64,000 bases of DNA from Methanomassiliicoccales archaeon RumEn M2 (GCA_001421175.1 LJKL01000011.1:57138-121137); one strand, 5' to 3'; numbered from the stretch's first letter, positions 15,991-25,900 are shown. Numbers and translations: made by a program. Notes: generated by a model not told the origin, from the sequence alone.

Positions 15991-16851
15991 TCAGGCCACC
16001 AGGCGGTCTATGGGCAGGATCAGTATGCCTTTGCCCCCAAGCTTCTTCAGTTTATTGACGGAGTCGAACACATCGCTTTTGTCGATGACCACATGTATCG
16101 CGACCATGTCGTCCCTCCCGGCTATGTTCATGATAGTAGGCCCTTCTATCCCGGGGCAGGCCCTCTCAACAGCCTTCAGGTTCTTCACGGGGACATCGGC
16201 CATAAGGTAGATCTTCTTCTCGGCCTCTATGACGCTGCGTATCGAATCAAGTATGTCGGTCACGGCCTCCTTCTTCTCGGCCTCCAGCTTACCGCATATG
16301 GCCACGGCTTGGGATTTGACTATGACGTCAAGCTCTGTCAGGCGGTTCATCTTCAGCGTGGAGCCGCTGGATACCAGATCGACGATTATGTCCGAGACGC
16401 CCATGTACGGCATTATCTCTGCCGCTCCGGACACCTGTATGATCTTCACCTTCTTCCCGATCCTTTCGAAATAGGATTTGGTGAGCTTAGGGAAGGAAGT
16501 GGCAACCTTGCATCCGTCAGGTATCTCCGACGGGCTCCTCATACCGAGATTCTCCGGTACGGCAACTGAAAGGCGGCAGTACCCGAACTCCAGGTCCAGC
16601 AGCTTCTGCATCTTGTAGCCCGATTCGGCAACCTGGTCCCAACCGGTTATACCGAAATCAACTGCACCGGTGTTTATGAGCTCCGGCACATCCTGAGCTC
16701 TCACGAACACTACCTCCAGGTCCTGGTTCTTCACGGAGATATACAGTCTTCTGCCCCAATCCTCTCCCAGATCCAGGCCTGATTTCATCAGGAGCTCTAC
16801 GGTCCTTTCGTTGAGTCTTCCCTTATTCGGTATGGCCATCCTCAGAGTCAT
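15991..16851 (-). CDS. hisG: ATP phosphoribosyltransferase, long form
   Basis: HisG commits ATP and PRPP to histidine synthesis. The N-terminus RMAIPNKGRL, DFGITGWDQV and the PRPP-binding DLVSSGSTLKMN are diagnostic; the C-terminal 75 residues form the ACT-like domain of the long form, which normally binds histidine for feedback inhibition. The ATG at 16851 has a GGGGAAGG ribosome site and is preferred over the in-frame ATG at 16872, which adds seven unconserved residues. Only 43 nt separate it from the COG2122 gene upstream on the same strand, so it may be read from the homocysteine operon. Confidence 0.92.
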   Translation of the reverse strand: MTLRMAIPNKGRLNERTVELLMKSGLDLGEDWGRRLYISVKNQDLEVVFVRAQDVPELINTGAVDFGITGWDQVAESGYKMQKLLDLEFGYCRLSVAVPENLGMRSPSEIPDGCKVATSFPKLTKSYFERIGKKVKIIQVSGAAEIMPYMGVSDIIVDLVSSGSTLKMNRLTELDVIVKSQAVAICGKLEAEKKEAVTDILDSIRSVIEAEKKIYLMADVPVKNLKAVERACPGIEGPTIMNIAGRDDMVAIHVVIDKSDVFDSVNKLKKLGGKGILILPIDRLVA

Positions 16852-16894
16852 GCCTTCCCCTCGCCCCTTCATGAATGGGCGCCCTTAAAAACGT

Positions 16895-17626
16895 TTACGC
16901 ACGGAAGGGCAGCCACATGCTAGTGGCCCTGCCCTCTTTGGCGGGTACGAGCTCGGGGACCTCTCCGCAGGATGCCATTATCCCTCCGCAGAGGATCATG
17001 CACCCTTTGGCGCCTTCCATGTCGTTTATGCTCTCGGCCGCCTCAGCGACTGATTCGCGTGTCGTGTCTTTGACATTGTTGGCTACCGCTGTGGCACAGG
17101 CATCCGCAAGCACAGGATCATCAGCGAAGACCGTTGTTATGCTGCTCACTCCGAAGGAGACGGAAGGCCCGATTCTTCCGGACGAGGAACATATGCCCCT
17201 GATGCCATCTGATGCAGGAATGAGAAGTGCCAGATCAGAGAACTTGGGGTCATCCTGATATACTCCTATGAGAACATCCCTGTCGGCGCACATGGCTATA
17301 TCGCCGCCGTTGTCGAATATGGCGAAACGGCATCCTTCGGCGTATATCCTCTCCAGAGCATAGGCGGCGACGGCTCCGGCCACAGCGGCCATGGGTCCCA
17401 CCCCCGCGATCACGGAGGCACCGCACATCCTCCTGATCAGCGGTTCATCCTTCTTTGACTCTTCGTAAGGCTCATAGGTCGCACCGAAGAAGGGATCGTC
17501 CCCGATCTTCGCCTTTATTATCTCCCTTGCATCGAATATCGCATCCTTAGCATCCTTCAGGTACTTCTCGTCGGCCATGATGGTCATGGCCGTCTCTCCG
17601 ACCTCGAAATGGACCTTCTTGATCAT
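16895..17626 (-). CDS. COG2122 / UPF0280 protein, homocysteine biosynthesis accessory
   Basis: This 243-residue protein belongs to the ApbE-related UPF0280 family. In Methanosarcina acetivorans the COG2122 protein has been linked genetically to sulfide-dependent homocysteine synthesis together with COG1900 and a NIL-ferredoxin, and exactly those two precede it here. Conserved stretches include GPMAAVAGAVAAY, FDNGGDIAM and SSSGRIGPSVSFG. The ATG at 17626 overlaps the ferredoxin stop (ATGA). Its chemical role is unresolved. Confidence 0.8.
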   Translation of the reverse strand: MIKKVHFEVGETAMTIMADEKYLKDAKDAIFDAREIIKAKIGDDPFFGATYEPYEESKKDEPLIRRMCGASVIAGVGPMAAVAGAVAAYALERIYAEGCRFAIFDNGGDIAMCADRDVLIGVYQDDPKFSDLALLIPASDGIRGICSSSGRIGPSVSFGVSSITTVFADDPVLADACATAVANNVKDTTRESVAEAAESINDMEGAKGCMILCGGIMASCGEVPELVPAKEGRATSMWLPFRA

Positions 17627-18027
17627 AAGGGAAGTGTCAGAGCCTGGAACGGGCAAGCGTTGAGGCATGCCCCGCACGCTATGCACTTGTCGTAATTCAG
17701 TACGATCTCCCATGTTGCGGGGTCAGGTGTGAAGCACTTTGTCGGGCATACCGATATGCATGCTCCGCAATCGGTGCACTTGTCCAGATCCTTGAGTATC
17801 TGCTTGTCGAAGGCTTTGATCGATATCCCGGCATCGGAAAGGTACACGACGCTGGCATCGATGTCCTCCTGCCTGCCCTTCATCTCAAGCACCATCACCC
17901 CTCCGTCATCCCTTACCTCGGCCCTCAGTATGTTGGGCTGTATGTTGAACTTGGAGACGAGTATGTACGCCACGGACTCCTGCAGATTCTCCTCACTGAA
18001 TTTGAGCTTGTATCTTTTCTGGATCAT
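17623..18027 (-). CDS. NIL-domain 4Fe-4S ferredoxin, homocysteine biosynthesis
   Basis: The first ~70 residues are a NIL domain (as in methionine ABC transporters, perhaps sensing sulfur amino acids). The rest binds two [4Fe-4S] clusters through CTDCGACISVCP and CIACGACLNACP. In methanogens this protein pairs with COG1900 in making homocysteine from aspartate semialdehyde and sulfide, probably as the electron carrier. It is translationally coupled on both sides by 4-nt overlaps; the ATG at 18027 is chosen for that reason. Confidence 0.85.
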   Translation of the reverse strand: MIQKRYKLKFSEENLQESVAYILVSKFNIQPNILRAEVRDDGGVMVLEMKGRQEDIDASVVYLSDAGISIKAFDKQILKDLDKCTDCGACISVCPTKCFTPDPATWEIVLNYDKCIACGACLNACPFQALTLPL

Positions 18028-19175
18028 CTTCTGACCTCCAGAGGCTTTACCTCTCCGGAAGTGGGGAGCTTGAAGGTGGGCTCCGTGAGCAGGAATTCGC
18101 CATTCTCTATCCAATCCTTCAGCTTCTCTGCCACCTGCCTTGCCTTTCTGTACGACGATAACGGTGATGTGCGTATCTTGTGACCCTCGTGATCTATCGA
18201 TCCGGACCTGAGCTCCGCGTAGCTGTATTGGCCGAGAATGGCTCGGCTCTTCTCCGTTACGCTGTAATCCACAAGATTAGTGTACAGCTCCTCGTCGGAG
18301 ATGGCTGCGCGCTTCATCACATCGGCATTCAATATTGGGATGGGTATGCCTACGCCTATGGCGAGCGAGGTCCCGTACCTGTACATCTCCATGCCTCTAA
18401 CGTACTCTCGGTCCATCTGCTTCATATCCCCTATGAGAGCCAGTGTTCTGGCTCCGGAGGTTGGCACTCCGTTCCTCTCAGGAGCGTTGACATTGTATTG
18501 GGTACCCTGCCATGCGACGTATCCCTCTCCTCCTCCCAGGAAGATGCGGGTCCCTCCCCCGATGGTCTCCAGGTGAGGGTCGTTTAGGAGAGGAGACAGC
18601 TGCCCTGAGGTGCTGTAGGTCACATTCTTCATGCGCGGCAGGAGCTTGCCCATGTAGGTGTACAGGGTTCGGTCAAGGGTATTAGTGGCCGAGGCATAGT
18701 TCTGATAGCAGTTCCTGGGGTTGAACAGATATGCCTCATTGATGTCATCAAGCGTGATGTAGGTGTCTATATCCTTCCTCACATAGCAGTCCGTCCCGGG
18801 ACCCCAGGCCCTCAGGCGTACCCTGTTCCCCGCGATCAGCTCCTCTATGACGTGACCGCCGCCATATCCGAACTCGCCGCCGTTCTCCCGCGTTGCCGTG
18901 GCACCTATGTAGGTATCCACGGCTGCGAGCCCGCCGTATGCTTCAACGCCGTTAAGTCGTACATCCGTCATGCGTATGGGGGGATCGGAGTGCCCGAAAT
19001 TCAGGAACGCTCCGGATGAGCACATGGCGCCGAAGGTGCCTGTTGTGACGACATCCACCTTCTCCGCTGCCTTCTCCGCGCCCTTGGATCTGACGAGATC
19101 TATGACCTCCTCAGCCGTATAGACGACGGCCTTCTTCTGACGTATCCTCTCGTTGATCTCCCCGTACGTTTTCAT
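18024..19175 (-). CDS. COG1900 homocysteine biosynthesis protein
   Basis: COG1900 (MA1821-like) is proposed to accept persulfide sulfur and convert aspartate semialdehyde to homocysteine in anaerobes lacking the usual transsulfuration enzymes. The likely essential Cys lies in TFGAMCSSGAF (about residue 52) and a second in GPGTDCYVR; HVIEELIAG and FLGGGEGYVAWQGTQ are also conserved. The ATG at 19175 is 4 nt after asd; the in-frame ATG at 19214 would overlap asd. The enzyme's substrate producer, Asd, is directly upstream. Confidence 0.85.
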   Translation of the reverse strand: MKTYGEINERIRQKKAVVYTAEEVIDLVRSKGAEKAAEKVDVVTTGTFGAMCSSGAFLNFGHSDPPIRMTDVRLNGVEAYGGLAAVDTYIGATATRENGGEFGYGGGHVIEELIAGNRVRLRAWGPGTDCYVRKDIDTYITLDDINEAYLFNPRNCYQNYASATNTLDRTLYTYMGKLLPRMKNVTYSTSGQLSPLLNDPHLETIGGGTRIFLGGGEGYVAWQGTQYNVNAPERNGVPTSGARTLALIGDMKQMDREYVRGMEMYRYGTSLAIGVGIPIPILNADVMKRAAISDEELYTNLVDYSVTEKSRAILGQYSYAELRSGSIDHEGHKIRTSPLSSYRKARQVAEKLKDWIENGEFLLTEPTFKLPTSGEVKPLEVRR

Positions 19176-19179
19176 GTTA

Positions 19180-20241
19180 TCACAGCAATCCTTTAGACTG
19201 TGCCAGCTCAGCATTCAGCACGGAGCCGCCGGCTCCGCCTCTGAGAGTGTTGTGGGACAGAAGGAACAATTTGATGCAGTCGTCCTTCTTCCTGACCCTG
19301 CCCACGGTCACGGCCATTCCCTTGGATCTTCCGGTGCCGCCTGCGAACACATCCGTTGCGGGCTGGGGTCTGTTCTCCTCTCTTCTTACGATTATGGGCT
19401 GGAACGGAGCGGACGGGAGCTTCCTCCTCTGAGGCTCCCCTCTGAAGGTCTCCAGCACTCTGATCATTTCTTCCACTGAGGCATCCTTCTCCGTTCTCAG
19501 TATGAGGGATTCAAGGTGTCCGTCCACAACAGGAACCCTGGCACAGTTTGCGTAAGTGCGGAACCCGGCAGGAACGAATTTCTTGTTCTCATAGACCCCG
19601 AGGATCTTGGCCAGCTCGGATTCCATCTTCTCCTCTTCCCCGCCTATGTACGGTATGACGTTCCCTACGGCATCCAATGAAGGCACTCCCGGGTATCCTG
19701 CCCCGGAAAGGGCCTGGTATGTGGAAATGAAGACCTCCTTCAGTCCGAACTCCTCTTTGATGGGGCAAAGAGGGACGGCGACTCCGGTGGATGAGCAGTT
19801 CGCATTGGTCACAATGAAACCTCCGTTGGAGAAAGTGCTCTGGTCCCTGACTGACATGAGATGGTCCTGATTGACCTCGGGTATGAGTATGGGTGTGTCC
19901 GGGTCCATCCTGTGCGCACCTGCATTGGTGAATACAGCCATCCCGTTGGCGGCCAGCTCTGTCTCGGTAGGGCCTGCTATGTCCGACGGGAGTCCCACGA
20001 ATGCGACCCTTGCCCTTTTGGCGATGTCCTTTGGATCCGCATTCATTATCCTGGTGTCCAGGGTCTCCTTCTTGAATTCGTGGTCTCTGACCTTCAATAC
20101 ATCGGAGAGCTTCTTACCCTCCGAACGCTCCGATGCGTACAGTCCCTCGATCTCGAAAGTGGGGTGATCCTCCAGCATCTCTACGAATCTTTGGCCGATC
20201 ATGCCTGTTGCGCCTAGGACCGCTACTTGTGTTTTCCTCAT
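19180..20241 (-). CDS. asd: Aspartate-semialdehyde dehydrogenase
   Basis: Asd reduces aspartyl phosphate to aspartate semialdehyde, the branch point to lysine, threonine, methionine and, in this operon, homocysteine. The NADP-binding VLGATGMIGQRF, the nucleophile in TNANCSSTG, the catalytic His in RVPVVDGH and a C-terminal SHNTLRGGAG are all present. The length (353) fits the archaeal/fungal class. It heads the COG1900-NIL-COG2122 run. Confidence 0.94.
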   Translation of the reverse strand: MRKTQVAVLGATGMIGQRFVEMLEDHPTFEIEGLYASERSEGKKLSDVLKVRDHEFKKETLDTRIMNADPKDIAKRARVAFVGLPSDIAGPTETELAANGMAVFTNAGAHRMDPDTPILIPEVNQDHLMSVRDQSTFSNGGFIVTNANCSSTGVAVPLCPIKEEFGLKEVFISTYQALSGAGYPGVPSLDAVGNVIPYIGGEEEKMESELAKILGVYENKKFVPAGFRTYANCARVPVVDGHLESLILRTEKDASVEEMIRVLETFRGEPQRRKLPSAPFQPIIVRREENRPQPATDVFAGGTGRSKGMAVTVGRVRKKDDCIKLFLLSHNTLRGGAGGSVLNAELAQSKGLL

Positions 20242-20357
20242 GTCACACCTTCCAATGCATTGTGCAATATGACTGTTAGAATCATTCTTGACTTAAAGGT
20301 ATACTGTCGAATTTATTCGTTTCAGAATAAAATAAAAGATTCACATTCTGCTGTGGC
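20242..20357 (-). promoter_or_regulatory. Upstream region of the asd operon
   Basis: This 116-bp AT-rich gap lies between chorismate mutase and asd, both read leftward. It holds several A/T-rich stretches that could be the TATA box, none decisive, and a short perfect inverted repeat, ATTG-TG-CAAT, at 20259-20268, 18-27 nt before the asd ATG, which might be an operator. Confidence 0.3.
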
Positions 20358-20630
20358 TCATTCCACGATATGCTTCTGTCTGTCCCGGGATATGCTCAGG
20401 ATGACCTCTGCTATCTTTCGGGCCTCGTCCTCGGACATCTTGACCTCCTCGCATAGCTCGTGGTATCTTCTGATGACCTCCTTCTCTTTGGCCTCGTCCC
20501 AATAGTTCTTGCCCTCGGCTTTCTTCGCCCTCGCCAGCTCATCCGTGATCTCCATGCGGGTGGCGACCTGTTCTATTATCTGCTGGTCTATTTCCCTGAT
20601 CATCTCTCTGAGCTCTTCGGTTCGGGGCAT
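20358..20630 (-). CDS. Chorismate mutase, AroQ type
   Basis: A 90-residue all-helical AroQ-class chorismate mutase, which converts chorismate to prephenate for Phe and Tyr synthesis. The family pattern is visible: LREMIREIDQQIIEQVATRM at the N-terminus, Lys in ARAKKAEGK, then WDEAKEKEVIRRYHELCEE and a final amphipathic helix. No fused prephenate dehydratase or dehydrogenase. It is divergent from the ACT regulator with 107 bp between. Confidence 0.85.
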   Translation of the reverse strand: MPRTEELREMIREIDQQIIEQVATRMEITDELARAKKAEGKNYWDEAKEKEVIRRYHELCEEVKMSEDEARKIAEVILSISRDRQKHIVE

Positions 20631-20705
20631 TGTCAGGCAAATCGCTTTACATGTATTAATTTCGATTGCAGAGCCGCATTCGGTAAAAAATCTTTTGATT
20701 TAGCG

Positions 20706-20739
20706 TATTTTATATAATTTACGACATACGGTATCGTAT
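20706..20739 (+). promoter_or_regulatory. Promoter and inverted repeat at the start of the ACT regulator
   Basis: TATTTTATATAATTT (20706-20720) is a strong archaeal TATA box centred 25-27 nt before the ATG at 20738, so the transcript should be leaderless. ATACG at 20726-20730 and CGTAT at 20735-20739 form an inverted repeat with a 4-nt centre that covers the predicted start of transcription and the ATG itself, a likely autoregulatory operator. Confidence 0.55.
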
Positions 20740-21238
20740 GGATCGTATCTTAGCGATGTTCGACAGGCATCCTTCTCAGAGAAAAGTGGCTGCACTTATG
20801 CTCAGATACGGCATAAGCGTCAGAGAAGACGGCAATGCATACTGCAATGACGTGGAGATATCGCATTCGGCGCTGGGTCGTGCGGCAGGTGCGGACAGAA
20901 GAGTTGCCAAATCCACGATAGACAAGATATACAGGACACCCGCCCTGATGGATGTATTCTCTCGCATGAGGTCGATGGCCATGCTCTCGGAGGTTGCTCC
21001 GAAGATAGGCTGCACAGCATTGGAGATCGTCCCCGTGGATGCCCGCATGCCCGGGATACTGGCGGGTGTCGCCAGCGCGATCTATGATGCGGGAGTGTCC
21101 GTCAGGCAGGCGGTGATAGACGATACGGGGATACAGGAGAACGCCAGGCTGATAATAGTGCTGGACGGTCCGCTGCCCTCCGAGTATCTGCCGCGCATAC
21201 GGTCCTGTAAAGGTGTGGACAAGATCATACTTAGATGA
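20738..21238 (+). CDS. Predicted amino-acid regulator with HTH and ACT domains
   Basis: The 166-residue protein combines an N-terminal helix-turn-helix-like region (about 10-70; GRAAGADRRVAKSTIDKI) with a C-terminal ACT domain (about 93-166; LEIVPVDARMPGILAGVASAIYDAGVSV cut here in two parts: LEIVPVDARMPG and LAGVASAIYDAGVSV). It matches the archaeal COG2061-type family of predicted amino-acid-responsive regulators. Its neighbours make aromatic amino acids and homocysteine/aspartate-family amino acids, so one of those is a plausible ligand. The ligand and targets are not known. Confidence 0.75.
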   Translation: MDRILAMFDRHPSQRKVAALMLRYGISVREDGNAYCNDVEISHSALGRAAGADRRVAKSTIDKIYRTPALMDVFSRMRSMAMLSEVAPKIGCTALEIVPVDARMPGILAGVASAIYDAGVSVRQAVIDDTGIQENARLIIVLDGPLPSEYLPRIRSCKGVDKIILR

Positions 21239-21966
21239 TCAGCTTATGGTGGCCCGACGGAACATTCTGATGCAAAGCAGGGCCATGACAACAGAGACTG
21301 CCACCAGAACGGCCACTTCCAGCAGGGGGAACGTTCCGGAGCTTGCCATTCTCGCAGCGTCTATCGCATAGCTCAGAGGATTCACTTTGGCTATGTAGAA
21401 AAGGACCGCCGGCATCTGTTCGTAGCGCAGCATAGCGGTAGATGCCAGATACAGAGGCATCGACAGGAAGGACTGGGCGGCCGCATAGGAATCATGCTCT
21501 CCCAGGTACAGGCTATCGTAGTCCCGAATGATGCGACGAAGACGCCGAATAGTGCCAGTATGGCAAAGGTCGCTATATACGCCCACAGGCTGAGGACGGT
21601 CGCCCCGACAAGTATCGCTATTATCTGTATGACCAGGGCCTGAAGCAGCCCCCTTACCGTGATGAATATGATCTTGCCTGCGAGTATGCTCTCCCTCGGA
21701 GTCGGTGCGGCCAGGAATTTATCCAGATATCCCAGTACTTTGTCGAACATGAGGGAGGAGCCGCCGAAAAGCCCGGCATTGAGCATGGTCATCACCAGAA
21801 CACCGGGGGTTATGAAATCGAGATATCCCTTGTCCGTTCCGGGAAGGACGACTCCCATGAATATGAGCCAGGCAGCAGGCATGACCAGTGTAGATATGAC
21901 ATTCATAGGTGATCTGATCCATCTTCTCAGATCCCTTTGCGCATAGGCGAGAACCCCGTAGATCAT
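21239..21966 (-). CDS. ABC-2 type transporter permease (single-base frame break)
   Basis: The N-terminal part (21966 to about 21505) has predicted membrane helices and the ABC-2 signature region around FITPGVLVMTMLNAGLFGG; the C-terminal part, in the -1 frame, continues from HDSYAAAQSF through PLSYAIDAARM to a last helix. Together they make one 242-residue permease of the drug/antibiotic exporter type (DrrB-like). The switch happens at GAGAGC around 21500-21505, where one base seems to be missing. It follows the ATPase gene by one base. A true mutation is possible, but the window has many similar breaks. Confidence 0.75.
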
Positions 21967-21967
21967 C

Positions 21968-22924
21968 TCAGCGCCTCCTCATCATGTTCCTGAAACGGTC
22001 CTCGTCGAACGGGGCCTCCTCGCCGGGCCCTATGGCCTGCATATAGACGTCCTCCAGAGTCGGTCCCCTGACCGAGGCGGAGAATACCTTCCCGCCTTCG
22101 GCTTTATACGAATCAAGTATGGCATCCAAGGAATCCGCACCGTCGGATGCAGAGAAGACTGCTTCGCCGTTCTCTAGTTTCACGGGGGTCACCCCGTCAG
22201 GGAGGTTCCGCGGAAGGCCGCTGTCGGTTCTTACTATCACAACATCCTCCAGGCCTGATGTGAGCTCCCCGGGCGTTCCTTCATTGAGGAGAACGCCCTT
22301 CTTCAGTATTCCGACGCGGTCGCAGTATCTCTCTGCCTCGTCCATCTGGTGCGTCGTCACGAATATGGTCATGCCGGACCCCCGGAGCTTGGTTATGTAC
22401 TCCCAGATCGATCTTCTGGATGTGACATCCAGTCCGACGGTGGGCTCGTCCAGGAAAAGGACTTCCGGCCTGTGGACAAGGGCCTGTGCCAGCTCAAGCC
22501 TTCTGCGCATGCCTCCGGAATACTTCTTGGTCATATCCCCCGCCCGGTCCGTGAGGTTCATTATGTCCAGAACATACTCTATGCGTTCTCTGCGCTCTGT
22601 TTTGTCCTTTATCCCGTAGAGTTTGGCGAAGAGCTCGACATTCTCCCATCCGGTCAGTCTTATATCCACAGCCATGTCCTGGGGAACGTAGCTCATGGAC
22701 CGTCTCACGCCTGCGCTGTCCTTCGTGACGTCATGTCCGCAGACCGAGGCAGTGCCTGATGTGGGGCGGACGAGGGTGGTCAGCATATTCACTGTTGTCG
22801 TCTTCCCGGAGCCGTTGGGTCCCAGCAGTCCGTAGATCTCCCCGTTGACCCTGAGATCCAGTCCCTTGACCACGGCCGATCCCTCGTAGACCTTGGTAAG
22901 CCCGTTCGTTTCTATGGCATTCAT
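21968..22924 (-). CDS. ABC transporter ATP-binding protein (DrrA-like)
   Basis: This 318-residue ATPase has Walker A GPNGSGKTT, the Q-loop in YVPQDM, the signature KKYSGGMRRRLELAQAL, Walker B VLFLDEPT and the switch His in VTTHQMDEAE, followed by a C-terminal accessory domain typical of DrrA-type exporters. The ATG at 22924 overlaps the cobN stop (ATGA). It works with the permease encoded next. The operon position after cobN hints at a link to cobalt or corrinoid handling, but export systems of this type have many substrates. Confidence 0.85.
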   Translation of the reverse strand: MNAIETNGLTKVYEGSAVVKGLDLRVNGEIYGLLGPNGSGKTTTVNMLTTLVRPTSGTASVCGHDVTKDSAGVRRSMSYVPQDMAVDIRLTGWENVELFAKLYGIKDKTERRERIEYVLDIMNLTDRAGDMTKKYSGGMRRRLELAQALVHRPEVLFLDEPTVGLDVTSRRSIWEYITKLRGSGMTIFVTTHQMDEAERYCDRVGILKKGVLLNEGTPGELTSGLEDVVIVRTDSGLPRNLPDGVTPVKLENGEAVFSASDGADSLDAILDSYKAEGGKVFSASVRGPTLEDVYMQAIGPGEEAPFDEDRFRNMMRRR

Positions 22925-25900
22925 TCTCTGATTCTCCTGCGGACCTTCTCCATTATCTGCTCTATGTTCTCGCCGAGGCCTTCTATGTCGGAGGGAGACG
23001 TCATCTCCACACTGCCTCCCTGGAACTCCCCCGATCCTGCCAGGTCCTCCATCCAGGATTCTACTTCCAGATATGATTCCCGCAGTCTGTCCAGTACTTC
23101 GGGGTCGGCGTCCCAAAGCCCTCTGCTCTCCGCTTCCAGGAGCCTTCTGGAGATCTCCTCCAATGCGTAGGGGTTATTCTCCTGGAAGAATTCCTTCATC
23201 TCCGGCTCATTCACGTATGTGTCGGCTATATCATCGAAAATCCTGTCGTCCACCTCTCCGGTGGATGCTTCCCAGCCGTAGACCCGGGTTATCTTCTTCA
23301 TCATGTCGGCGGCACCTTTGTAACCGTGCCCCTTCATCCCCTCGATCCATTTGGGATTGAGGAGCTTAGATCTGACCACCCTTTGCAGCTCATCGGCCAG
23401 GGTCCTGACGCCCACTGCGTCTGCTTCCCGGGTATCCCCGAAGTATGCCCTGACCTCTTTTCCGGAAAGATGCTTGGATGCGGCCGTCATGCCTCCCTGG
23501 TTGCTGTAATAGCAGCAGCAGCCCAGGAGATCGTGCTCGTCCGAAACCATTTTGTTGAACGTGAGCTCCACCTTCTTGAGGCCGGAGGCGAACTGCTCGT
23601 GGGAGGTCCTTCCGTCCCTGCCGTTGCCGTATGCGTACCCGTTGACTGATATGTAGATCTGGGCCAGGTCCTTCTCGTCCTTCCAGGCACCTGACAGTAT
23701 CGCCAGGCTGACCCCGCTGGTGTAGGTGCCGGGCCTGGAGGAGAATATCCTGGCCGTGGCCTCATCCTCGGGCACCCCTGCAGCCGCATCCTCCAGGAAA
23801 TGCTTCCTGACGAAGTTCATCTCAGGCGGCTCGTCCAGAGCCGCAACGGTGCGGATCGCGGAATCCAGAAGGTCTATGCGGTCAGGGAAGGTATCCCTCA
23901 GTATCCCGGATATCCTGACCGTCAGGTCTATCCTCGGATGCCTGAGCTCCCCGGCGTCTATTACCCGGAAAGAGCTCACATGCCCGTCAGAGCCCCATAC
24001 GGGCTCTGTTCCGATCAGGGACATCATCTCTGCCAGCATCTCACCGTCGGCGGCCATGACATCGCTGGTCATCCACTGGAATGCTATGGATTCCGGCATG
24101 CGGCCCTCATCCTCCATGAATTTATCGAGAAGGGCATCCGCCAGCCTTTCGCCGACTCTCCAGGAGGAGGTCGTGGGTACCCGTTTAGGGTCCAAGGCAT
24201 GGAAGTTCCTGCCCGTAGGGAGCACGTCGTCCCTTCCTCTTGTCATATACCCGGAGGGGCCGGGTCTTGTATATCCTCCGGCCAGAGCGTTCTCGAGAGC
24301 GCCCATCTCGTCTGATCCGTCCATGCGGTACGATATGTCCGCTATCCTGGCCGCCGGAGCTTCGAGTCTGTTCCACGCCTCGAAGCCAAGGGATTCCCCG
24401 ATCTCCTCGGTTGTATTGCCGTTGAGGACCATCTCTATCACGTTGTCCCCAAGGCCGTCTATCCATTCAGCGGCGGCGCCGTTGCTGGTACCTGTCTCCT
24501 TGCAGAAGCCGGAGGGGTCCGAGAGGAGGGTTTCGTAATCGATGCCCATCATATCCGCCACCGCACGCCTGGGCGATGAGTCCCGGTCGTCCCTGTCATA
24601 TCTCAGGATGGATGAGATCATGTCAACGCGGTTCTTGCCTTCCGGAATATTACCGAAGATATGCATCCCCGTCTCCACGCGGGAGTTGCGAACACCGGAA
24701 AGGAACTCGTGGCACATTCTCACCATCTCGTCCATCGGAGTCTCGTGGTCCACGTCGACGGGAAGTTTCGCCTCGGCTATCGCATCAAGGATCATGTGAT
24801 GAAGGGCGTGCTGCCTGGATCTGTCCCCCTTGGCATTATCATACTGGAAGAGCAGACTGTCCAGTTTTATCATCCCCCCGTAAAGGCCGGAGGCTTCCGC
24901 GGCAGTCTGCATATGGCCGATCAGGGTGGCGTAGCAGCGTCTCTTGGCCACTGTCCCCTCGGGCGGATTATCAGTATTGTAAACGTATAGGGTCGGGGTG
25001 TCCCTGTTGCAGATGTCCGGGAAGCACTCCTCAGACATACCGGTGCCCTTGCCGGGCAGGAACTCCACGGTTCCGTGGGTTCCTATGTGTATGATGGCAT
25101 CCGCTCCGAACACATCTCTGAAGAAATGATAGGCGGCGAGATACTGATGGGGCGGAGGGCACAGGGGGGTCGTGCAGGATCTTGCATACAGTACCGTCGC
25201 ATTTAGGTCCGAAACAGCCCCTTTTGGGTTGGACGGCGACGATCGCGTTCCCGAATCTGAGGCCCGAGATTATTATACTCCCGTCCATCACCATGGATTC
25301 TCCGGGCGGCTCGCCCCACGTGGAGATCATTTTATCCCTGGCACTTTTAGGTAAGGTGTTGAAGTACTCTGCGTACTCGGAAGCAGGCATCATGTACGCC
25401 GCACCCCCGCACCTCAGGATCTCCTCTTTGGGAGTCCATCTGAACTCGGACATTGCCTTCCTGCTGAGGAACAGGTCCCTGAGCTCCTCCGGGCCCTCAG
25501 GACATTCGACGGAGAGGCCCATTTCCTTAAGATACCTCAGGATCGCCACCGTGCTGCTCATGGAATCGAGGCCTGATGCGCTGCCTATGTTCGCTTCCGC
25601 GGAAGAGCAGGGACTGTTGTTCAGGATCAGGACGACCTTCTTCTCAGAAGCAGGTTTGGTCTTAAGTGCCAGTCTCTTCTTTATTCGCTTCGCGATCAAC
25701 CCGCATCTGCCTGATATCGCAACTCTTTCGTAGAGGTCCTCGGGAGAGGATCTCGTGGCTCCGAGCATTATCGGGTCTATGCAACCCTCCATCTCGGGCA
25801 TGGACATCCCCCATCCGAGGTCCTCAGTGAGACCGTCTCCCGCCTTCCAGTCATCCAGGCTCATGTTGTATGAGATGACCGGCTGGAAAACAGGGACGTT

